A stretch of 8,618 bases of DNA from an uncultured Clostridia bacterium (GTDB lineage: Bacteria; Bacillota; Clostridia; Christensenellales; UBA1242), in NCBI GenBank assembly GCA_944384475.1, contig CALWTN010000052.1:1-8618 (forward strand), written 5' to 3'. Under the pieces are notes generated by a model. It was not told where the DNA came from and did no database searches. It worked only from the letters and a program-made list of their open reading frames with translations. Positions 1 to 5,130 of this stretch are shown here, piece by piece (the first letter of the stretch is position 1; each line of letters opens with the position of its first letter). Position numbers and translations under genes: made by a program.

Positions 1-582
1 AACATCATCAACATTCGTGATTTTACAAAAGATAAGCACAAAAAATGTGACGACACGCCTTTTGGCGGCGGGGCGGGCATGCTGATGAGCGTGCAGCCGG
101 TTTTTGACGCTGTCAAAAGTGTGTGGGATGAAAACAGCAAGGTTATCTATCCATCTCCAAGCGGCAAGGTTTTTAATCACAGCATGGCAAAACAGTTTGC
201 TCAACAAGAGCATTTGATTTTCATTTGCGGACACTATGAGGGCATCGATCAAAGGCTGATTGAAATTTTTAATGCAGAAGAAGTTTCAATTGGCGACTAT
301 GTTCTCACTGGTGGCGAGTTGCCAGCCATGGTTATCATCGACAGCCTGTCAAGGTTTGTTGATGGTGTGCTGAGCGAAGATAGTTTGAATGAAGAAAGTT
401 TTTCAAATGGGCTTCTTGAGTATCCTCAATACACTCGACCTCAAATTTTTGAAGGGCGAGCAGTGCCAGAAGTGCTGCTGAGTGGCAATCATGCTGAAAT
501 TGCAAAATGGCGCAAAGCCAAAGCTATCGAAAAAACAAAAAAAGTCAGACCTGATTTATTAAAAGAGGAAGATAAAAAATGA
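1..582 (+). CDS. trmD: tRNA (guanine37-N1)-methyltransferase TrmD, 3' part
   Basis: The reading frame is open from base 1, so the N-terminus lies outside the window; about 193 residues are visible of the roughly 240 usual in the family. TrmD is a cytoplasmic SPOUT methyltransferase that uses S-adenosylmethionine to make m1G37 in tRNAs, which prevents +1 frameshifting. Visible family motifs, in order, are NIRDFT near the window start, FGGGAGM, CGHYEGIDQR, the knot motif IGDYVLTGGELPA (the trefoil knot that binds S-adenosylmethionine), GLLEYPQYTRP and VPEVLLSGNHAEI. The C-terminus is intact and ends RPDLLKEEDKK. One oddity: the residue aligned with the catalytic Asp169 of the E. coli/H. influenzae enzymes (the D of DSF) is Glu here (EESF, codon 394-396). 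Its TGA stop overlaps the next ATG by 4 bp (ATGA), which implies translational coupling. Identification is secure. The ATG at 79 is internal, not the start. Confidence 0.96.
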   Translation, partial: NIINIRDFTKDKHKKCDDTPFGGGAGMLMSVQPVFDAVKSVWDENSKVIYPSPSGKVFNHSMAKQFAQQEHLIFICGHYEGIDQRLIEIFNAEEVSIGDYVLTGGELPAMVIIDSLSRFVDGVLSEDSLNEESFSNGLLEYPQYTRPQIFEGRAVPEVLLSGNHAEIAKWRKAKAIEKTKKVRPDLLKEEDKK

Positions 583-1238
583 AAATAGCAATGATCATTG
601 CTTGCAAAGCAGAATTTAACGCAATTATAAACAAATTGGAAAAAGTTAGAGTAATAAAAAAAGGTAGTTTTGTTTTTTATAAAGCGTTTTATAAGAAAAA
701 GAAAATTTTCTTAATACAAAGCGGAATTGGGAAAACCAGTGCGAGTTTTTGTTGTCAAAAATTGATTGATACTTTTAAATTTGATCTTCTTTTAAATATA
801 GGATCATGTGCTGGTTTTAAAGGTTTTGATATTGGAGATGTTTTATTGATTGATAAATGTTACTTTTGGGATTTTAAGCAAATATTTATGCCTGAAGAGT
901 TCAGTCAAATTAGTGTAGATAAAAAAATTTTAAATTTTGCGCAAAATGTTTTACAAGATGTAAAAATCACTTCATTGGCTACTGGCGATGATTTTGTAGA
1001 AGATAAAGATACGAAAAATAAAATTATGAATGATTATAATGCATTTGCTTGTGACATGGAGGGTATGGCTATAAGTCAGGTTTGTTTTAAAAATAAAACT
1101 AAATTTTTACTTATTAAATGTGTTTCTGATAATGGAGAGGATGCGCAAATGTTTAATGATAATATAAAGTATGTCAGCGAAAAAGTTGCAAGCAGTGCTT
1201 TAAAGATTATTGAAAAAGTAAGCCGCAAAGATTTGTAA
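579..1238 (+). CDS. mtnN: 5'-methylthioadenosine/S-adenosylhomocysteine nucleosidase
   Basis: This 219-residue protein matches the MTAN (Pfs) family in length and motifs. The family hydrolyses the N-glycosidic bond of methylthioadenosine and S-adenosylhomocysteine, releasing adenine, and works in the cytoplasm. Visible features are a catalytic-type Glu12 in the MKIAMIIACKAEF start, GIGKTSAS at 49-56, the NIGSCAG loop at 73-79, TGDDF at 135-139, the substrate-binding DMEG with Glu161, and the catalytic Asp184 in VSD. The start is ATG 579, inside the trmD stop (ATGA), with GAGGAA at 565-570 and 8 nt spacing. A hand count gives about 27% G+C over 601-1200, against about 40% in neighbouring genes, so recent acquisition is plausible. 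Next to trmD it could clear the S-adenosylhomocysteine that methylation produces (inference). A related nucleoside phosphorylase-fold enzyme cannot be wholly excluded, but the three catalytic positions favour MTAN. Confidence 0.88.
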   Translation: MKIAMIIACKAEFNAIINKLEKVRVIKKGSFVFYKAFYKKKKIFLIQSGIGKTSASFCCQKLIDTFKFDLLLNIGSCAGFKGFDIGDVLLIDKCYFWDFKQIFMPEEFSQISVDKKILNFAQNVLQDVKITSLATGDDFVEDKDTKNKIMNDYNAFACDMEGMAISQVCFKNKTKFLLIKCVSDNGEDAQMFNDNIKYVSEKVASSALKIIEKVSRKDL

Positions 1239-1259
1239 TTTAAAAAGGATTGTGATTAA

Positions 1260-2096
1260 ATGGAAGAGAAGAGAGTTAATAAGATTAACTGGTTTCCAGG
1301 GCACATGAAAAAAGCGCTCGATCAAATGCGAGCAGAGCTTAACAAAGCAGATGTGATCATATATGTGCTGGATTCTCGTGCGCCAAAAAGTTGCCTAAAT
1401 CCTGAACTGCAAAAGCTCAGCGGCAACAAACCAATTTTATATATTCTCAACAAAGCCGATCTAACTGATTTGCAAAAACTTGACAAAATTAAGGGCTCAT
1501 TTAAATCGCAACAAAGTGATTATTTAGTGCTTAATTCTTCACAGAGCGGAGCAAGCAAGCAGGTGTGTGAAAAGATAAAATCGCTTTGCGCTGAGAAGAT
1601 AGCAAAATATCAAAACAAAGGCATCAAAGTGACTTTGCGTGCGCTTGTGGTGGGCGTGCCAAACTCTGGTAAAAGCACGCTTGTAAACAACCTTTGCAAA
1701 AAGGCAAAGGCGGTGACTGGCGATAGACCGGGTGTGACAAAAAACAAGCAGTGGTTTAAAATTTCGCCTGAAATTGAAGTTTGCGACACACCGGGCACGC
1801 TATATCCAAACCTTGGCAACCAAGAAATTGCAAAAAGTTTGGCGTTTATCGGCAGCATTAGAGATGAGGTTGTGGACGAGATTGAAATTGCCGAAGAATT
1901 TTTAAAGAGAATGCAAAAGATTTATCCAGATAAAATTGCCGAGCGCTATAAAGGCAGCAGCACTTTGCCTGAGATATGTAAAGCCCGAGGCTTTTTTCTT
2001 GGCGGAGGCGAACTTGACATTTCTCGAGGTGCAAAAGCGTTAATCAGCGATTTTAGAAGTGGAAGGCTTGGCAAGCTTTTAATAGAGGAAGTTTAG
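1260..2096 (+). CDS. rbgA: Ribosome biogenesis GTPase RbgA (YlqF)
   Basis: The protein has 278 residues; B. subtilis RbgA has about 282. RbgA is a circularly permuted GTPase that acts late in 50S subunit assembly. The permuted motif order is visible: N-terminal WFPGHM (11-16), DSRAP (38-42), G4 NKAD (64-67), a G5-like NSS (92-94), G1/P-loop GVPNSGKST (132-140), G2 Thr160 in PGVT, and G3 DTPG (176-179). About 100 C-terminal residues form the usual helical RNA-binding region, with the family-typical RDEVVD segment. The start at ATG 1260 is supported by AAGGA at 1245-1249 with 10 nt spacing. The gene lies 21 bp after the nucleosidase and shares one base with the next gene (TAG/GTG). It sits with trmD and rplS, as is usual in Bacillota, except that rplS is now downstream. 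Confidence 0.95.
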   Translation: MEEKRVNKINWFPGHMKKALDQMRAELNKADVIIYVLDSRAPKSCLNPELQKLSGNKPILYILNKADLTDLQKLDKIKGSFKSQQSDYLVLNSSQSGASKQVCEKIKSLCAEKIAKYQNKGIKVTLRALVVGVPNSGKSTLVNNLCKKAKAVTGDRPGVTKNKQWFKISPEIEVCDTPGTLYPNLGNQEIAKSLAFIGSIRDEVVDEIEIAEEFLKRMQKIYPDKIAERYKGSSTLPEICKARGFFLGGGELDISRGAKALISDFRSGRLGKLLIEEV

Positions 2097-2440
2097 TGAA
2101 GATTTTTAATAAAGTTGTGGGAAACAAAGGTGAAATTATGGCTCAAAATTATTTAAAAAGTTTGGGCTATAAAATTATTGCGACAAATTTTAGTTGCAAA
2201 ATGGGAGAAATAGACATTATCGCACAGGATAAAAAAACACTTGTTTTTGTGGAGGTTAAAACAAAAACCAGTTCGCAGTTGGGTTTTCCACGAGAGATGG
2301 TAAATTTACATAAACAAAACAAAATCAGGCAAGTTGCACAATTTTACATGTTAAAAAACAAACTCACAAATTGCGATTGCAGGTGCGATGTGGTGGAGAT
2401 TTTGGAAGATAGAGTCGCTCACTTAAAGGGCTGTTTTTGA
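2096..2440 (+). CDS. yraN: YraN/UPF0102 family endonuclease-like protein
   Basis: This 114-residue protein matches the UPF0102/YraN family (about 115-125 residues), which has a restriction-endonuclease-like fold and is predicted to act on DNA; its cellular role is poorly known. Visible family features are GNKGE near residue 9 (Glu13), the GEID motif at 37-40, FVEVK at 51-55 (putative metal-binding Asp40, Glu53 and Lys55), GFPREMV, and the C-terminal CDVVEIL and HLKGCF that mirror the usual FDVV...H.NAF ending, so it looks full length. The start is GTG 2096, whose G is the last base of the rbgA TAG stop. It is supported by GAGGAA at 2085-2090 with 5 nt spacing. rnhB, which commonly lies between rbgA and yraN, is missing here. 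Confidence 0.9.
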   Translation: MKIFNKVVGNKGEIMAQNYLKSLGYKIIATNFSCKMGEIDIIAQDKKTLVFVEVKTKTSSQLGFPREMVNLHKQNKIRQVAQFYMLKNKLTNCDCRCDVVEILEDRVAHLKGCF

Positions 2441-2448
2441 TAAGGGTA

Positions 2449-2477
2449 TTGACAGTATGAGTGTGGCGTGATATAAT
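2449..2477 (+). promoter_or_regulatory. Perfect sigma-A consensus promoter with extended -10
   Basis: TTGACA (2449-2454) and TATAAT (2472-2477) are separated by exactly 17 bp. The -10 is preceded by TGA, giving the extended TGnTATAAT form. The promoter begins 9 bp after the yraN stop and faces the membrane-protein gene at 2494. The predicted first transcribed base is about 2484, which coincides with the ribosome binding site GAGG (2484-2487). Confidence 0.88.
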
Positions 2478-2493
2478 AGCATTGAGGTAAAAA

Positions 2494-2952
2494 ATGAAAA
2501 GAAATCTAAACAAAGCGGCTCAAAACAGAGTAGATGAGGCTTATTCTTCAACTCGAGTGAGCGAAAATACAGATGCATCAGGCACTGAAACACAATCGAC
2601 TGACAAGGTAAAAGCACGTGGCATTTTGAAAACCACCGGCATTGTTGTTCTGTCGCTTTTTTTAGTCGTTACAGGCACATATTTCTGTATAAAATATGCT
2701 AAATTTGATGGTGTGGGCACTGACATGCAAGGCTCGAACCATGTATACAAAGATAATATTGGCGACAGCAATTGGGAAAACGGCTCAGGCACAAACAGCG
2801 GATCGTCATCTGGCGCAAGCACAGACAGCGAGTCATCTGAAGAGGACTCTGTTGCTGATCACGATCCTAACAGAGGCGACAGACCAGATCCAGATGCACC
2901 AATATTGGCAAGAGTGTCGGCAGCAACTGGCTATGGTTTAGTATTACGCTAA
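2494..2952 (+). CDS. Hypothetical one-pass membrane protein with acidic Ser/Gly-rich tail
   Basis: I do not recognise this 152-residue protein. It has a hydrophilic N-terminal region (1-46) with basic residues clustered just before the membrane (K38, K40, R42, K46), one strongly hydrophobic segment at about 47-66, and a C-terminal half that is polar, acidic and rich in Ser, Gly and Asp (about 73-136). The charge pattern predicts an inside N-terminus and an exposed C-terminal half. The hydrophobic segment lies too far in for a classical signal peptide, and I see no enzymatic motif, LPXTG or lipobox. The start at ATG 2494 is supported by GAGG at 2484-2487 with 6 nt spacing. Residues 100-106 and 110-115 are a degenerate repeat of 10 codons. 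It has its own promoter and terminator, and its G+C is close to that of its neighbours (40% in one hand-counted 60-base stretch). That a protein is made is likely but not proven; an ORF of this length could exist by chance. Confidence 0.72.
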   Translation: MKRNLNKAAQNRVDEAYSSTRVSENTDASGTETQSTDKVKARGILKTTGIVVLSLFLVVTGTYFCIKYAKFDGVGTDMQGSNHVYKDNIGDSNWENGSGTNSGSSSGASTDSESSEEDSVADHDPNRGDRPDPDAPILARVSAATGYGLVLR

Positions 2953-2953
2953 C

Positions 2954-2980
2954 AAATCGGCAAATTAAAGCCGATTTTTT
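2954..2980 (+). terminator. Intrinsic terminator after the membrane-protein gene
   Basis: An 8-bp perfect stem (AAATCGGC 2954-2961 with GCCGATTT 2970-2977) closes an 8-nt A/T loop and runs into a T-tract ending at 2980. It begins 1 base after the TAA stop and separates this gene from rplS. Confidence 0.85.
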
Positions 2981-2999
2981 ATAAATGTTGCAAAATCAC

Positions 3000-3028
3000 T
3001 TGAAAAATTTTTTTAAATGTGATAATAT
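3000..3028 (+). promoter_or_regulatory. Candidate rplS promoter
   Basis: TTGAAA (3000-3005) is followed either by TGTGATAAT, an extended -10 with hexamer GATAAT at 3021-3026 and a 15-bp spacer, or by TAATAT at 3023-3028 with a 17-bp spacer. It lies just past the upstream terminator, so rplS needs a start site here. The predicted transcript start is near 3033-3035, giving a leader of about 70 nt. Confidence 0.55.
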
Positions 3029-3035
3029 ATTCAAG

Positions 3036-3082
3036 ACTTCGAGTGGTCCGCTTGATAACATCAATGAACACTATGTCGAAAA
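3036..3082 (+). promoter_or_regulatory. Structured rplS leader, possible L19-leader-type element
   Basis: The leader can fold into an outer stem TTCGA (3038-3042) with TCGAA (3076-3080), continued by GTG (3043-3045) with CAC (3069-3071) across a small one-sided bulge. Inside is a hairpin TTGAT (3052-3056) with ATCAA (3060-3064) around a 3-nt loop. The structure ends about 10 nt before the ribosome binding site. Bacillota rplS genes are known to carry an autoregulatory L19 leader family. That this is a member is an inference from position and fold; I could not compare it with the family alignment. Confidence 0.45.
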
Positions 3083-3090
3083 TCTGAAAA

Positions 3091-3096
3091 AAGGAG
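3091..3096 (+). promoter_or_regulatory. Ribosome binding site that sets the rplS start
   Basis: AAGGAG lies 8 nt before ATG 3105. It selects that start over the in-frame upstream ATG at 2985, which would lie upstream of the predicted transcription start. Confidence 0.9.
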
Positions 3097-3104
3097 ATAA
3101 GTCA

Positions 3105-3455
3105 ATGGCAAACATAATCGACCAAATTGAAAAAGAAAACATGAAGCAAGAAATTCCTTCTTTCAACATCGGCGATACCGTTAAAGTTGGTGTTCGCATC
3201 AAGGAAGGCGAAAAGGAAAGAATTCAAGGCTTTGAGGGTGTGGTTATTGCAAGAAAGAATGGTGGAATCAGAGAAACCTTCACCGTTAGAAAAATTTCAA
3301 ACGGCGTGGGCGTTGAAAGAACATTTCCATTGCATTCACCTCTTGTTGCAAATGTTGAGGTAGTAAGAAAAGGCAAGCCAAGAAGGGCAAAACTTTACTA
3401 CGTTCGTGCGCTTACTGGAAAAGCAGCCAAAATTAAATCAGCAGACAACAAATAA
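3105..3455 (+). CDS. rplS: 50S ribosomal protein L19
   Basis: From ATG 3105 the protein has 116 residues, the usual length of bL19, a large-subunit protein at the interface with 16S rRNA. Family motifs are the IIDQIEKENMK N-terminus, GDTVKV (23-28), FEGVVI (43-48), FTVRKIS (59-65), GVGVERTFPLHSP (67-79) and RRAKLYYVR (93-101), with a basic C-terminus. The frame is open upstream to 2985, but those 40 extra residues do not resemble L19 and cover the promoter and leader, so the shorter start is chosen. The gene is a single-gene transcription unit between two terminators with its own candidate promoter and structured leader. In most Bacillota rplS directly follows trmD; here it lies about 2.5 kb downstream. 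Confidence 0.96.
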   Translation: MANIIDQIEKENMKQEIPSFNIGDTVKVGVRIKEGEKERIQGFEGVVIARKNGGIRETFTVRKISNGVGVERTFPLHSPLVANVEVVRKGKPRRAKLYYVRALTGKAAKIKSADNK

Positions 3456-3458
3456 TTT

Positions 3459-3485
3459 AAAACCTCCTGTTTGGAGGTTTTTTTT
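3459..3485 (+). terminator. Intrinsic terminator after rplS
   Basis: A 9-bp perfect stem (AAAACCTCC 3459-3467 with GGAGGTTTT 3473-3481) closes a 5-nt loop and is followed by an uninterrupted run of T residues to 3485. It begins 3 bases after the rplS stop and insulates comM. Confidence 0.93.
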
Positions 3486-3526
3486 ATTTAAAACTTTGTA
3501 ACATTTATTTTACTTTTATTTTTTAT

Positions 3527-3555
3527 TTGCGAAAAATTGCTCCTTTTGCTATACT
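3527..3555 (+). promoter_or_regulatory. Candidate promoter for comM-dprA, extended -10
   Basis: TTGCGA (3527-3532, 4 of 6 matches to consensus) and TATACT (3550-3555, 5 of 6) are 17 bp apart, with TGC directly before the -10 giving an extended -10. The 40 bases upstream are very AT-rich with several T-runs and may act as an UP-like element. The predicted start is near 3562, leaving a leader of about 16 nt. Confidence 0.7.
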
Positions 3556-3566
3556 GATATCATTCT

Positions 3567-3572
3567 AAGGAG
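3567..3572 (+). promoter_or_regulatory. Ribosome binding site that favours the second comM ATG
   Basis: AAGGAG lies 2 nt before ATG 3575 but 5 nt before ATG 3578. The second spacing is functional and the first is too short, so translation most likely begins at 3578. Confidence 0.75.
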
Positions 3573-3577
3573 AAATG

Positions 3578-5122
3578 ATGTTATCTAAAATACATTCGTT
3601 TGGGCTTAAAGGTATAGATGGCTTTCTTGTTGATGTGGAAGTTGATATTTCCAGCGGTTTGCCGCATGTGGACATGGTCGGGCTTGCCGACACCGCCATC
3701 AAAGAAGCAAAGGAAAGGGTGCGAAGTGCGATTAAAAACAGCGGATATAACTATCCTCTAAAACGCATTACAATCAATCTTGCACCAGCAGATGTTAAAA
3801 AAGAGGGTTCGCTGTATGATTTGGCGATTGCTGTGGGAATTATCTGTGCGGACGCCAACAATCAAATTAAAAACTTTGATTACAGCCGAATAAAAGAATA
3901 TGTTTTGGTGGGGCAACTTTCGCTTAATGGTGAAGTTAAGGCAGTCAAAGGTGTGCTTCCAATTTTAATTTCAGCACGTGGGCAGGGATATAAAAAATTT
4001 ATCATACCTTTTGCCAACAGTGTTGAAGCAAGCTATATAGATGGAATTGAAGTGTATGCAGTAAAATCTTTGATTGAGGTTGTGGAATTTATTGCAGGCA
4101 ATTTGCAACTAAAAAAAGTTGAACTTGCAAGTTTTATGGCGGGCGAGCCAAACGAGGCAAAGGTTTTAGATTTTAAATTTGTTAAAGGTCAAGCAAGAGC
4201 CAAGCGTGCGCTTGAAATTGCTGCCGCAGGTGGGCACAACGTGCTTATGATTGGGCCGCCCGGAAGTGGAAAAAGCATGCTTGCAAAGTGTTTTCCATCA
4301 ATTTTGCCAGATTTAACATTTGACGAAGCGCTGGAAGTAACAAAAATTCACTCTGTGGCAGGCGAGCTTGATTTTAAAAAGGGGATTGTTTCTTCTCGTC
4401 CTTTTCGCACGCCGCATCATTCTGCCTCATCTGTTAGTTTAACTGGCGGAGGCACTCACAGCAAACCTGGGGAAATATCTCTTGCGCATAATGGAGTGCT
4501 ATATTTGGATGAGATGCCAGAATATCCACGCCAAAGCCTTGAAATGTTACGTCAGCCGCTTGAAGACGGAGTTATAACCGTGGCACGAAGTGCGCAAACG
4601 ATCACATATCCTGCAAATTTCACACTTATTGCAAGCATGAATCCTTGCCCTTGTGGAAACTATGGCTCTAAAAACAAGGAATGCAAATGTTCGCCGTCAG
4701 TTAGGCATAAATACATGTCCAGAATTTCAGGGCCTATTTTGGACAGGATAGACTTGCATGTGGAAGTGGACGACGTTTCGTTTGACGATTTGCGAGCAGA
4801 AAAGCAAGAAGAGAGTTCGATAGAAATTAAAAAGAGAGTGGACAGGGCAAGAAAAATTCAACTGCAAAGATTTAAAGGGCTTAAAAATTTCTCAAATGCA
4901 AAGATGAGCGTGCCTGCAACAAAAAAATATTGTGTGCTTGATAAAGATTGCGAAGAATTGCTGCGAAATGCGTTTGAAAATTTAAAACTTTCTGCCAGAG
5001 CGCACGATAGAATTTTGAAGGTTGCCAGAACGATTGCAGATTTAGAAGGAGAGGAAAATATTTTGCCAGAACATATTGCAGAGGCAGTGGCTTATCGCAC
5101 TCTCGATAGAAAATATATATAA
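3578..5122 (+). CDS. comM: ComM/YifB family Mg-chelatase-like AAA+ ATPase
   Basis: This 514-residue protein has the full YifB/ComM architecture: an N-terminal ChlI domain with a Lon-protease-like fold (about 20-140), an AAA+ module (about 205-395) and a C-terminal Mg-chelatase domain (about 400-510). Visible motifs are GLADTAIKEAKERV, Walker A GPPGSGKS (226-233), Walker B VLYLDE (307-312), sensor-1 region ASMNPCPCG, a four-cysteine cluster (C357, C359, C369, C371) typical of the family, and the sensor-2-like SARAHDRIL (472-480). In Vibrio and Acinetobacter, ComM is a hexameric helicase that drives branch migration during integration of transforming DNA; the role in Bacillota is less studied. 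Two adjacent ATGs occur at 3575 and 3578. The second is preferred from ribosome-binding-site spacing and the usual ML start. It is followed 8 bp later by dprA, a natural functional partner. Confidence 0.95.
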   Translation: MLSKIHSFGLKGIDGFLVDVEVDISSGLPHVDMVGLADTAIKEAKERVRSAIKNSGYNYPLKRITINLAPADVKKEGSLYDLAIAVGIICADANNQIKNFDYSRIKEYVLVGQLSLNGEVKAVKGVLPILISARGQGYKKFIIPFANSVEASYIDGIEVYAVKSLIEVVEFIAGNLQLKKVELASFMAGEPNEAKVLDFKFVKGQARAKRALEIAAAGGHNVLMIGPPGSGKSMLAKCFPSILPDLTFDEALEVTKIHSVAGELDFKKGIVSSRPFRTPHHSASSVSLTGGGTHSKPGEISLAHNGVLYLDEMPEYPRQSLEMLRQPLEDGVITVARSAQTITYPANFTLIASMNPCPCGNYGSKNKECKCSPSVRHKYMSRISGPILDRIDLHVEVDDVSFDDLRAEKQEESSIEIKKRVDRARKIQLQRFKGLKNFSNAKMSVPATKKYCVLDKDCEELLRNAFENLKLSARAHDRILKVARTIADLEGEENILPEHIAEAVAYRTLDRKYI

Positions 5123-5130
5123 GGAAAAAT

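Noticed and set aside
1480..1507. TTGACA at 1480-1485 inside rbgA as a promoter
   Set aside because: No acceptable -10 lies at a 16-18 bp spacing; the best match is TAATAT-poor sequence (TAAATC), and no gene start follows nearby.
2541..2822. 93-codon reverse-strand ORF opposite the membrane-protein gene
   Set aside because: It lies wholly within the forward ORF, has no ribosome binding site or promoter that I can see, and would need transcription against a consensus forward promoter.
2696..2941. 81-codon + strand ORF in another frame of the membrane-protein gene, as a sign of frameshift
   Set aside because: The main frame is continuous from a good ribosome binding site to a stop beside a terminator, so no frameshift is needed; the overlapping frame has no start signal.
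2985..3104. In-frame 40-residue N-terminal extension of rplS from ATG 2985
   Set aside because: It covers the promoter and leader, has no ribosome binding site, does not resemble L19, and a strong AAGGAG directs the start to 3105.
3486..3526. T-rich stretch between the rplS terminator and the comM promoter as a regulatory RNA or operator
   Set aside because: It is simple AT-rich sequence with no palindrome or conserved motif that I can see; at most it is an UP-like or bent-DNA region.
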